From assembly GCA_029260655.1 (NCBI GenBank), contig JAJDCU010000049.1, forward strand, positions 1 to 64,000: a DNA stretch of 64,000 bases. The letters are read 5' to 3'. Within the stretch, counting starts at the first letter, position 1, and each line of letters opens with the position of its first letter. The DNA is from Phycisphaeraceae bacterium (GTDB lineage Bacteria > Planctomycetota > Phycisphaerae > Phycisphaerales > Phycisphaeraceae). Positions 29,775 through 38,502 of the stretch are shown here, in pieces. The position numbers and the translations under genes were made by a program. Under the pieces are notes generated by a model. The model searched no databases and had not been told where the DNA came from. It worked only from the letters and a program-made list of their open reading frames with translations.

Positions 29775-30941
29775 ATGCACACCAAAGCGATCGCCTACGC
29801 CGTGGGACTGCTACTACTCTTAGGACTCATTGAGCCGGCCTGCGCGATCGACGCAGACCACGAAGCCGCTGCGCGCTTAGCGATCCGGCGCGGGGTCGGG
29901 TACCTGCGTACGACCCAGGGCGAAGACGGGAGCTGGACCGCTCAGCCCGGGCCGGCGGTCACGGCGATGGCGGTCAACGTGATGATCGACTCGCGGCTGG
30001 TCCCGGCCGACGACCCGCAAGTCGAAAAAGCGATTGGGTACATCCTCTCTCACGCGAAAGACGACGGCGGGATCCACGGGGGGATCCTGGCCAACTACAA
30101 CACCGCGATATGCCTAAGCGCCCTGGACCTGGTGCGCGACCGGCCGGGCATGGAAGACACGATCAAGAATGCGCAGGACTTCCTGCGCGGCATCCAGTGG
30201 GACGGCCAGGCCGATGCCCAGGGGCAGGCGGTGGACCGAGGTCACGCTTTCTTCGGCGGGTCGGGCTACGGCAAGCACGGCCGACCAGACATGTCCAACA
30301 CACAGTTCATGCTGCAAGGGCTCTACGACTCGGGGCTGGACTGCAAGGACCCGGCGTTCATCCGCGCGGTCGCGTTCATCAGCCGATGCCAGGGGACGGC
30401 AAGCAACTCGGCGTACCGGGATGTGATCGATCAGGACGGCGGGTTCATCTACGCCACCAGCGTCAACCGCGATCTTGTAGGCGTGCCGCAGTCGATGGCC
30501 AGTCCCAAGATGGTCGACGAAGCCAAGGCAGGCAGGCAGGTGTCGGGGCTTCGGACCTACGGGTCGATGACCTACGCCGGGGTCAAGAGCTACCTCTCCG
30601 CCCAACTCGATCGCGACGACCCGCGCGTCGTCGATGCGCTGCGCTGGATCAGCGACCACTACACGCTGGATGAAAACCCCGGGATGCCTAAGCCGATCGC
30701 CCGGCAGGGCCTGTACTACTACTACATGACTTTCGCCCGCGCCCTGGACGCCTACGGCCACAGAACGATCCATACATCCGATGGCATCGAGCACGACTGG
30801 GCAAACGACCTTGTAGACGCGCTTGTTTCCCGGCAATGCGAAGACGGCTCGTGGATCAATGAAGCCGACCGCTGGATGGAAGGCGATCCGAACCTGGTCA
30901 CCTGCTTCGCCCTGATCGCGCTGGAGGCGGCGGTGGATTGA
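29775..30941 (+). CDS. Secreted prenyltransferase/squalene-cyclase-repeat protein
   Basis: Signal peptide; AIRRGVGYLRTTQGEDGSWTAQ, CEDGSWINEADRWMEGDPNLVTCFALIALEAA. Confidence 0.85.
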   Translation: MHTKAIAYAVGLLLLLGLIEPACAIDADHEAAARLAIRRGVGYLRTTQGEDGSWTAQPGPAVTAMAVNVMIDSRLVPADDPQVEKAIGYILSHAKDDGGIHGGILANYNTAICLSALDLVRDRPGMEDTIKNAQDFLRGIQWDGQADAQGQAVDRGHAFFGGSGYGKHGRPDMSNTQFMLQGLYDSGLDCKDPAFIRAVAFISRCQGTASNSAYRDVIDQDGGFIYATSVNRDLVGVPQSMASPKMVDEAKAGRQVSGLRTYGSMTYAGVKSYLSAQLDRDDPRVVDALRWISDHYTLDENPGMPKPIARQGLYYYYMTFARALDAYGHRTIHTSDGIEHDWANDLVDALVSRQCEDGSWINEADRWMEGDPNLVTCFALIALEAAVD

Positions 30942-31000
30942 CCTGGCAATGATCCTGCGTTCAGCCATCTGAACGATCATCACGGGCCACAGAACGGAAC

Positions 31001-31639
31001 CTAGTGCTCAACCACAAGCCGATCCGCCAGAACATCTACCCCGGATACCCGCCCGACACCAATACCCCAGTTCTTGTACCGTCCGCTCATGTAGGCAGAA
31101 ACCGATAGCTTCTGAGTATCACTGAGATCTGACCAGGCTGCCTCCGGTAACCAGATCACGGTTCTCGGTCCAAACAAGTGTGGCTGCTTGTAGTACGAGT
31201 CAAGACGATACTTGTCACAAATGCTTCTGATTAAAGCCTCGCCCGCTTGTGCTAATGCCGGATCAACCTGCTCATCCGCTTGTTCTGCGGCTCGTTCCTG
31301 ATAGGTTTCGTAAGCCGCACGCATGTTAAGTATTTCTTGCCGACCTTCCACGCTGATTTCCGACCAGGGCTGCGACCCTTGATACCAGGAGGGGGCGGTG
31401 TCCTCTCCCGCAGGCTGATGCTGCCCCTGTGGATCTTCAGCTCGATCAGTATCTGGGGTATCAGAGGGCGCAAAGAGTTTCCAGATCACCACTGCGGCCA
31501 CGATGACAGATACCACAACCCACCCGGATAAACGCTCATCCCGATCGAAAGGGAAAGGGTCCTTGCCGTCACAGCTTGGACACCGTTTCGCACTGAGAGC
31601 GACCGGATTCTTACAGTACCTGCAGGGGCGAGTAGGCAT
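31001..31639 (-). CDS. Hypothetical zinc-ribbon/TM protein
   Basis: MPTRPCRYCKNPVALSAKRCPSCDG then a TM segment. Confidence 0.6.
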   Translation of the reverse strand: MPTRPCRYCKNPVALSAKRCPSCDGKDPFPFDRDERLSGWVVVSVIVAAVVIWKLFAPSDTPDTDRAEDPQGQHQPAGEDTAPSWYQGSQPWSEISVEGRQEILNMRAAYETYQERAAEQADEQVDPALAQAGEALIRSICDKYRLDSYYKQPHLFGPRTVIWLPEAAWSDLSDTQKLSVSAYMSGRYKNWGIGVGRVSGVDVLADRLVVEH

Positions 31640-31838
31640 TACGTCGGGCTCCCAAAGAAACCGTCTCATTTGCCGGATACTCTCGTGACAGAGCGTAAGC
31701 CTTAACCCGGCAAAATGATTATCTATACCGTTTGCCACCAGTCAACTGCTACTCATTGATCGTGCTGAAAGCAGCGATGGATGTATTTCGGCCACCACAC
31801 TTACAGACCAACACCCCAGGTATCTGCCAGGTATCGCT

Positions 31839-31858
31839 AAGCCGCAAGCGGCTTTTTT
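31839..31858 (+). terminator. Rho-independent terminator AAGCCGC-AA-GCGGCTTTTTT
   Basis: GC stem with 2-nt apparent loop and T6 tract on the + strand. Confidence 0.6.
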
Positions 31859-31913
31859 CACGACGGCGATTCTGTTTTGTGGCGCCCTTCTGTTGAACGG
31901 TGGCTGTTGGCCG

Positions 31914-33818
31914 TTACTCCGATCCGTCCTGATCCGGGTCTTGATCGTCTGCGTCATCCGGCTCTTGTTCTTGCTCTTCCTGCGGCTCGTCCATGATGAC
32001 GACGGTTCGGCCGACCAGGTCGCCCAGGCGTTGTCGGTGCGGACCGATGACGGGGAGGATCAGCAGCAGCCAGGTCGAGGGTAGCAGGTCGAGTATCTTT
32101 AATAGGCCTCGGGTCAGCAGTTGCCAGGCGCGTGGTCGTGTGCCGTCGAGTTGGGCCGTGCGCAGGCCGATGATCCGTTTGCCCAGGGTGCGTGCGAAGA
32201 CAAGCTCGCTGAGCGTGGTGTGTGCGACAAAGACGGCGATGACGAGGATCCCGGGCAGGACCTTGTCCAGCGGGATATCAAACCGGTCGCCGGGCCAGCG
32301 CAGCATCAGGCTTTCCAGCGAGATCCGGTAGGCGACCATGACGCCCAGCACGCCCGGCGCCAGGTCGATCATGGCGGCGAGGACGCGCCTGCTCAGGTCG
32401 GCAACGATCACGCCCGGGGGCAGGTTCAACCGGTTCCACGAGGCGTCGCGCCGCCAAAACGCCAGCATCAGCACGGTGACCAGCACGGCGACGAGCAGGA
32501 GCCGCATGTACGACGCCAGTACTTCCCAGTGCTCCCGGCTCTGGATTGTCATGGCGGTGGGCTTCAGCGCCGTCTTGCCGTGGATGTCTGCCTGTGTCCA
32601 GATCAGTTCCACCTCCGCGGAGCTGTGGTCGTGGCTGGCGTGGACATCGCTGACGTCGGCCGAGTCGCGGGCGGCCGGTTTCGCATCCGGCTTCGTGTCC
32701 GCCTGGTCCATGTATTGCGCGATCAACGCGGCGTTGGCGGAGAAGCCAAAGATCGACCAGGCGGTGGGTGATACCCCATCGAGCTGCATCTCGCCAACGG
32801 GCAGTGTTTCACCGCCGCGTAAGGCCCAGAGCCTGGCCGAGAGGTTATGGCCTGAAACACCCAGCCCCACCAGCACGAGTTGGCCTTCCATGTCGATGAA
32901 CGCGAGCTGGTCTGGGTTGTCCTCCGCCGGGAGTTCGTACGACTGAACAGTCCACCCCGGAGAGTCGTCGCCTTGGTAGCGAAAGACATCCAGCCCCCCG
33001 GCGGACGTCGGCGAAGCGCCCGGGCGATGCCCCGCCAGGATCGGTGCGCTACCGGCTTGCCGTGGAGCGACCAGCCACGCCCGGGCCCCATCCGGCCAAT
33101 CCTCGTGCAAGGGGACGGCTCGCCATCGGCCCTGCTCCAGGTGCAGCAGTCGGTCGACCGGTAGGCTGACCGGCGGGCCGGCTTGTGGGTCCGGCGGCTT
33201 GTCTTGCTGCTGGGTTTCGCGGTCACCGTCCACATCCTGCGCGCCCGGCGTGGTGTAGCCCAGCGGGAGCCCGACAGCCAGATCCCGTAGCCGGCTTGTC
33301 GACCCGCCGGTTCCGCTTGAAGGCTTGGGTTGGGCGTCGATCATCTCGAGAACCTGGCGATCTTCAACCCGCACCAGCACCCAGGGCCCGGTGTCCGTCA
33401 CAGCCATGGCGCGCAGGCGGACACCGCTAGGCAGGCTCGGCGCGACCCGTTTGATATAGCGCCAGCTATTGTCCATCGGCGAGGGCTCGGCGAGAAAGGT
33501 CTGTGCCGAGCCATCGGAGTACAGGATCCACAAGACGCCCTCACGGGCCGCCACGCCTTGGGGGCGCACCTCCCCGCGCAGGGTCTGGACCTTGCTGAGC
33601 TGATCCGGCGGGTCTCCCGGGCCGTAGTGCAGCAGCACAAAGACCCCAGGCCGATCGGGCTGAGGCATGAGAACCCACAGCCGCGTCCCGTCGGAGGCCG
33701 CCACCAGGCCGTGCCCCTGGGCCCGGGCGGTCCATAGCCCCATAACCGACCACAGCACCGCCAGCCACAGACACCCCGGTATCCAAACTTGTCCCTTACG
33801 CTTGATCACACACCTCAA
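31914..33818 (-). CDS. RDD-family membrane protein with large N-terminal extracytoplasmic region
   Basis: C-terminal DLSRRVLAAMIDLAPGVLGVMVAYR...VFARTLGKRIIGLRTAQLDGTRPRAWQLLTRGLLKILDLLP...RQRLGDLVGRTVVI. Confidence 0.85.
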   Translation of the reverse strand: MRCVIKRKGQVWIPGCLWLAVLWSVMGLWTARAQGHGLVAASDGTRLWVLMPQPDRPGVFVLLHYGPGDPPDQLSKVQTLRGEVRPQGVAAREGVLWILYSDGSAQTFLAEPSPMDNSWRYIKRVAPSLPSGVRLRAMAVTDTGPWVLVRVEDRQVLEMIDAQPKPSSGTGGSTSRLRDLAVGLPLGYTTPGAQDVDGDRETQQQDKPPDPQAGPPVSLPVDRLLHLEQGRWRAVPLHEDWPDGARAWLVAPRQAGSAPILAGHRPGASPTSAGGLDVFRYQGDDSPGWTVQSYELPAEDNPDQLAFIDMEGQLVLVGLGVSGHNLSARLWALRGGETLPVGEMQLDGVSPTAWSIFGFSANAALIAQYMDQADTKPDAKPAARDSADVSDVHASHDHSSAEVELIWTQADIHGKTALKPTAMTIQSREHWEVLASYMRLLLVAVLVTVLMLAFWRRDASWNRLNLPPGVIVADLSRRVLAAMIDLAPGVLGVMVAYRISLESLMLRWPGDRFDIPLDKVLPGILVIAVFVAHTTLSELVFARTLGKRIIGLRTAQLDGTRPRAWQLLTRGLLKILDLLPSTWLLLILPVIGPHRQRLGDLVGRTVVIMDEPQEEQEQEPDDADDQDPDQDGSE

Positions 33819-33895
33819 GGTAATACATCCGGATACTCCGGGCCACCAACGGGTAGACGACGGACCGCCAAAGCGGGTTCGTGTACGATGCCCGG

Positions 33896-34846
33896 ATGCT
33901 CAAGCATCGGCTCATCTTCGGCCCGATCATGATCGCGGCGCTGATCGGCGTGGTCATCGCCGACGCCCTGCTGGACTCGGTGGACCTGACCGACTCACCG
34001 CTTCAAGACCTGTTTCTGGGTCGGACCTACCTGCCTGCTGGCCTGTTGATGCTTTTATGTTTCGCGGCGCTGGTGGTGCTGGGGTCCAGAGAGCTGTGCG
34101 TGATCTTCCGCGCCAAGGCCGTGATCATCGACACGCCGGTGATCATTCTCAGCGGGCTGCTTGGGCTCGTGCTGTTCTTCGCGATCCCCCACGGCCTGGG
34201 CTCGCAGACCGCGGTGGCGATCTACGGCACGGCGATGGTGGGCCTGTTCATGGCGACCCTGGTGATCCACAGCCGCAGGGGCCGGACCCAGGGCGCAATA
34301 CACGCCGCAGCCGCCGCCATGTTCACCTTCGTCTACCTGGGCGTCCTGCCGGGCTACCTCATTGCGATCCGCTCGTGGCACTCGGCGTGGACCCTCGTGG
34401 CGGTCATCGGGATCATCAAGGCCTGCGACATCGGGGCATACTTCACAGGGCTGGCGATCGGCAAGCACAAGCTCATCCCCTGGCTGAGCCCGAAAAAGAC
34501 CTGGGAGGGGCTCATCGGCGGGATGGTCCTGTCCGCTGTATTGGCGACGGCCCTGGCGGCTCTGGGCAACCATTATGAGGTCACCGGGTACTGGGCCCGA
34601 CATGAAGCCGGACGGTCGTTTGTCAGCGTGTCCTACCCTTTGTGGTTCGTCTTCCCCGCCGGCCTGGCGCTGGGCCTGATCGGGCAGTTCGGGGACCTGG
34701 TCGCCAGCCTGTTCAAGCGGGACGCGGGGATCAAGGACTCGGGACGGGCTGTGCCGGGGTTCGGCGGGGTCCTGGATGTCATCGATTCCCCTATCGTCGT
34801 CGCCCCGTTCGCCTACTGGCTGCTGATGCTGACCCGGGTCCTGTGA
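33896..34846 (+). CDS. cdsA: Phosphatidate cytidylyltransferase
   Basis: LSPKKTWEGLIGGM...FGDLVASLFKRDAGIKDSGRAVPGFGGVLDVIDSPIVVAPFAY. Confidence 0.93.
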   Translation: MLKHRLIFGPIMIAALIGVVIADALLDSVDLTDSPLQDLFLGRTYLPAGLLMLLCFAALVVLGSRELCVIFRAKAVIIDTPVIILSGLLGLVLFFAIPHGLGSQTAVAIYGTAMVGLFMATLVIHSRRGRTQGAIHAAAAAMFTFVYLGVLPGYLIAIRSWHSAWTLVAVIGIIKACDIGAYFTGLAIGKHKLIPWLSPKKTWEGLIGGMVLSAVLATALAALGNHYEVTGYWARHEAGRSFVSVSYPLWFVFPAGLALGLIGQFGDLVASLFKRDAGIKDSGRAVPGFGGVLDVIDSPIVVAPFAYWLLMLTRVL

Positions 34847-35103
34847 CCGCCTAGGGGTCGGGCTTGTGCATAACCGCCCCCGCCTGGACCGGGGCTCCTT
34901 GCTGGATAAGCCCGGGAGCGATAACCTGTTGGGGTGTTGGCCAGGGTTCTGGTCGGCCCGTGCGTGATGATTGCGCTCATAGGCCGGCGGACACGTGATG
35001 GGTGTGGTACTCATCCGCGTTACCTGGTCTTAATGTCACAGGCCCGGCCAGAATCGGCCGATGCCGCCATGGTTCACTGTACCCACACCGAAAGGCCGCT
35101 CCC

Positions 35104-35757
35104 ATCGCTAGAGGACGATTCCGACCCCAGCCCCGCGACACCGGCAAACGCCTGCGCACCAACGACCTGATCCGTATCTCCCCGGTCCGGCTGATTGACG
35201 AAAATGACAATCCCGTCGGCGTCGTCGAAGTCGACGAAGCGAAGCGACTGGCCAAGGAGGCCGGGCTCGACCTCGTCGAAGTCGCGCCCAAGGGCGATCC
35301 GCCTGTCTGTAAGATCATGGACTACGGCAAGTGGAAGTACGCCCAGAAAAAGAAAGAGCAAAAAGCACGCAGCCACGCCAAGCAAAGCGAGCTCAAGGGC
35401 ATGCGGCTGCGCCCCAAGATCGACATCCACGACCTCGAAATCAAGATGGGCAAGGCCCGCGAGTTCCTCAACGACGGAGACAAGGTCCAGTTCACGATGT
35501 TGTTCCGCGGCCGGGAGATGGCCCACCGCAACCTCGGGCTGGACTCGATGCGCCGGATCTGTGAGCAACTGGAGGACATCGCCAAGGTCGAGTCCCCGCC
35601 GAAGATGATGGGCCGGCGAGCCACGATGGTCCTGGCCCCCGACCGCAACGCCACCGGCAAGCCCGAAAAAGACGCGAACAAGAAGGCCTCACCCCCGCCC
35701 GCCGCTGAGCAAGCTGCGCCCCCGCCCGCGGAAAAGCCCCAGCCGTCGTCCACGTAG
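35104..35757 (+). CDS. infC: Translation initiation factor IF-3, predicted AUC start codon
   Basis: RLRTNDLIRISPVRLIDENDNPVGVVEVDEAKRLAKEAGLDLVEVAPKGDPPVCKIMDYGKWKYAQKKK. No ATG/GTG/TTG close to the domain start; GAAAGG SD 8 nt before ATC GCT AGA GGA. Confidence 0.92.
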   Translation: MARGRFRPQPRDTGKRLRTNDLIRISPVRLIDENDNPVGVVEVDEAKRLAKEAGLDLVEVAPKGDPPVCKIMDYGKWKYAQKKKEQKARSHAKQSELKGMRLRPKIDIHDLEIKMGKAREFLNDGDKVQFTMLFRGREMAHRNLGLDSMRRICEQLEDIAKVESPPKMMGRRATMVLAPDRNATGKPEKDANKKASPPPAAEQAAPPPAEKPQPSST

Positions 35758-35761
35758 CAGC

Positions 35762-35794
35762 CGAACGCCAACTCGACTCCCGACCTCTTTTCCG
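35762..35794. repeat. Left inverted repeat of 35.8-37.4 kb cassette
   Basis: TCGACTCCCGACC (35773-35785) is the exact reverse complement of 37417-37429; similarity extends either side (TTTTCCG). Confidence 0.75.
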
Positions 35795-35876
35795 TTCCCT
35801 CATAACAACCGGATCAAAGAACCCGAGGGGCTCAAATTGAGGCCGGACGTTCCATTGCTGCAAGCGGCTTATCACA

Positions 35877-36518
35877 ATGCATGACGCGCCTGACCTTCCC
35901 GCAGCACTGACACATGTCTATTGGCTTAGCGGCGCAAGTGGGGCCGCGAAATCCACTATCGCCCGGCGCCTGGCCGCTGCGCATGACATGACGCTCTATT
36001 CCACCGATGAGGTGATGGCCGATCACGCAAAGCGGTACACGCCAGATGAATGTCCGCGGCTGGAAAACTTCAAGCACATGACGATGGACGAGCGTTGGCT
36101 AAACCGCACGCCGGACGTGATGTTCGAAACATTTCACTGGTTTCACGGCGAGGGGTTTCACCTTATCCTCGAGGACCTTCTCTCTCTGCCCCGCGACCGG
36201 AAGATCGTTGTCGAGGGTTTCCGGCCGCTGCCGCATCTTGTAACGCCGGTCATTGTGTCGCCGCATCAGGCGATCTGGCTTATCCCGACCCCTCAGTTCC
36301 GGGCAAAGGCGTTCGAGGCGCGGGGCACGATGTGGGACATCCCGAATAAGACGAGCCAGCCGGAGAAGGCGCTTCAGAACCTGCTGACCCGCGATGCCAT
36401 GTTCGCCCAGCGGCTTGACAAAGAAGCCGAGGCAGAGGGTGTTGCAACGATAGTCGTGGATGGCGCCCGGTCCGAAGACGAATTGCTGGACGCCGTCGGA
36501 TCGCATTTCAAGCTTTAA
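35877..36518 (+). CDS. P-loop kinase-like NTPase
   Basis: VYWLSGASGAAKSTIARRLAA Walker A; EGFRPLPHLVTPV; AIWLIPTPQFR. Confidence 0.7.
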   Translation: MHDAPDLPAALTHVYWLSGASGAAKSTIARRLAAAHDMTLYSTDEVMADHAKRYTPDECPRLENFKHMTMDERWLNRTPDVMFETFHWFHGEGFHLILEDLLSLPRDRKIVVEGFRPLPHLVTPVIVSPHQAIWLIPTPQFRAKAFEARGTMWDIPNKTSQPEKALQNLLTRDAMFAQRLDKEAEAEGVATIVVDGARSEDELLDAVGSHFKL

Positions 36519-36551
36519 GACCTATGGGCCAGGCGGACTGGACATGCAGAT

Positions 36552-36564
36552 GACCGGAAAAAGG
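36552..36564 (+). repeat. GACCGGAAAAAGG repeat copy, 3' side of FRG gene
   Basis: Identical to copies at 37380-37417. Confidence 0.75.
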
Positions 36565-36652
36565 ATAACAACAAGGAGCTTACCCCCTTTTTCGCCTCCC
36601 GCTAATGCCTCAAAAAGCCGCCAGGAGACCCGGATGTGATAGATACTTATCT

Positions 36653-37357
36653 TTAGATGAATCTATCATGGATGTGTCTACCAATACCGTCGAGGTCTGG
36701 GAAGAGTGTTGCCCGATGTACATCAAGGCGTTGAAGTTCACATCGAATACGCGGTCGTGCCTTGTTGGGGATTATCAAGCGGTGCAATGAAAGACCCCAC
36801 GGATCATCGAGTGACTTGAACCTTGGCGGGTGGACCGTAAATACAGATGCCTGCGAAGTAATTCTCGGGTGAATATGTGAAGGCTGATACAGCCGCAATT
36901 CTGATACTTCCAACGGGTTGCGATCTACCTGTTCATCGAGGGCATATCCTAACTCAACGTAAGTGTAGCACCACACAGCACTGTCGGTGTCAGTTTGTTC
37001 TTCAACCGCAAAATATAGTGCCCCTAGTGGGTTTTCTGTCCAATCGAGAAGCCTTGTGGGGGCTCCATGATGCCGGGCTAATGCGAGGAACTCCCAGTTA
37101 TTCGTAGGTCGAGTTCTTAGATATCGGGACGAGAGTTTCTTGAAATCCTGAAACACTAATCTCTCGTGATCTTCCCGAGATATTCTGGCGTGGACATTTG
37201 AGAATATAGACCTATCGATGACCGGCTCAAGTTCCCAATCTTTGTCGCGGTGTCCTCGAAATAGATAAGGAGACTTGAGTTCGTCAAATATAACCTTGGT
37301 GAACTCGGCCACTGAGTCAATCCTGCGATCAGTGAACTCGAACCAATCATTCGACAT
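36653..37357 (-). CDS. FRG-domain protein
   Basis: SPYLFRGHRDKDWELEPVIDRS (FRG motif) and EFLALARHHGAPTRLLDWTENPLGALYFAVEE. Confidence 0.85.
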   Translation of the reverse strand: MSNDWFEFTDRRIDSVAEFTKVIFDELKSPYLFRGHRDKDWELEPVIDRSIFSNVHARISREDHERLVFQDFKKLSSRYLRTRPTNNWEFLALARHHGAPTRLLDWTENPLGALYFAVEEQTDTDSAVWCYTYVELGYALDEQVDRNPLEVSELRLYQPSHIHPRITSQASVFTVHPPRFKSLDDPWGLSLHRLIIPNKARPRIRCELQRLDVHRATLFPDLDGIGRHIHDRFI

Positions 37358-37379
37358 TCTAGGGCCTCCTTAGCACCAG

Positions 37380-37429
37380 GACCGGAAAAAGGGACCGGAA
37401 AAAGGACCGGAAAAAGGGTCGGGAGTCGA
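37380..37429 (+). repeat. Three near-tandem GACCGGAAAAAGG copies followed by right inverted-repeat arm GGTCGGGAGTCGA
   Basis: Copies at 37380-37392, 37393-37405, 37405-37417; arm at 37417-37429. Confidence 0.8.
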
Positions 37430-37461
37430 ATTGGGTGTCCGCTACCGCAAATCTGCCATCC

Positions 37462-38502
37462 TCACAACAACCCCGCCGTCTCATCCAGATCGAACACCGC
37501 GTTCATGTTCTGGACTGCTTGCCCGGCTGCGCCCTTGATCATGTTGTCGATCGCGCTGAAGACCACGACGGTCGGCCGATCGCCTTGTTTGGTCAGCCGG
37601 ACGGTGATGTCGCAGAAGTTGGTGCCGGCGACATCCTTGACGTTGGGCAGGCCTTCCCTGACCCGGACGAAAGGCTCGTCGGCGTAGGTCGCTTCGTAGG
37701 CTTCGTACAGCTCGTCTTCGGTCACATCCGGGCCCGTCGGTTCGAGGTAGATCGTCTCCAGGATCCCCCGGTCGATCGGCAATAGGTGCGGGACGAACAG
37801 CGTGTGGATCAGCTTGCCCGCCACGGTCGAAAGGGTCTGCTCGATTTCCGGCTGATGCCGGTGCCCGCCGATCACGCCGTAGGGCAGGTACGACTCGTTG
37901 TGGTTTGGAAAGTGCAGCAGGTCGCTTGCCTTTTTGCCGGCCCCGGTCGTGCCGCTGGCGGCGTTGATGATGATGGGGTCGTGCTTGACCAGGCTGTGCG
38001 ACAACAGCGGCGCGACGGCGAGCGCCGCTGCGGTGGGATAGCACCCGGGGTTGGCGACCAGCATCGCCCCCGGAAGTTGGTCTCTGTTTAATTCCGGCAG
38101 GCCGTACACCGCCTCCGCCAGGTTGTCCGGGTCGGCATGGGGATGGTCGTAGGTCCGCTCGTACAGCGCCGCGTCGGCCAGCCGGTAGTCCGCCGACAGG
38201 TCGATCACCCGAAGCCCGGCGTCCAGCAGCTTGGGCGCATAGCTCATCGCCGCCCGGTGCGGCAGCGCGAGAAACACCACGTCCGCCTCGTCGGCGACCG
38301 CCTCGGGGTCGATCGGCCGACAGATCGCAAGGTCATCGTCCACCCGGCCAAGCAGCGCGGGGAACACCTCCCGGATGTCCGGCAGCTCGTCGCGGTGGCT
38401 GGCCAGGTACGTCAGCTCGGCCGAGGGATGGCGAGAAAGGGTATCGATCAGGTGATACCCCGTGTAACCGGTGGGTCCGATGATGGCGGTTCGGATAGGC
38501 AT
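37462..38502 (-). CDS. argC: N-acetyl-gamma-glutamyl-phosphate reductase
   Basis: MPIRTAIIGPTGYTGYHLIDTLSRHPSAELTYLAS; LVANPGCYPTAAALAVAPLL. Confidence 0.94.
   Translation of the reverse strand: MPIRTAIIGPTGYTGYHLIDTLSRHPSAELTYLASHRDELPDIREVFPALLGRVDDDLAICRPIDPEAVADEADVVFLALPHRAAMSYAPKLLDAGLRVIDLSADYRLADAALYERTYDHPHADPDNLAEAVYGLPELNRDQLPGAMLVANPGCYPTAAALAVAPLLSHSLVKHDPIIINAASGTTGAGKKASDLLHFPNHNESYLPYGVIGGHRHQPEIEQTLSTVAGKLIHTLFVPHLLPIDRGILETIYLEPTGPDVTEDELYEAYEATYADEPFVRVREGLPNVKDVAGTNFCDITVRLTKQGDRPTVVVFSAIDNMIKGAAGQAVQNMNAVFDLDETAGLL

Noticed and set aside
33667-34578. 303-aa + strand ORF overlapping cdsA
   Set aside because: Out-of-frame Arg-rich translation over cdsA.
37380-37417. CRISPR array
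   Set aside because: Repeats are 13 bp and directly adjacent with no unique spacers; no cas genes.
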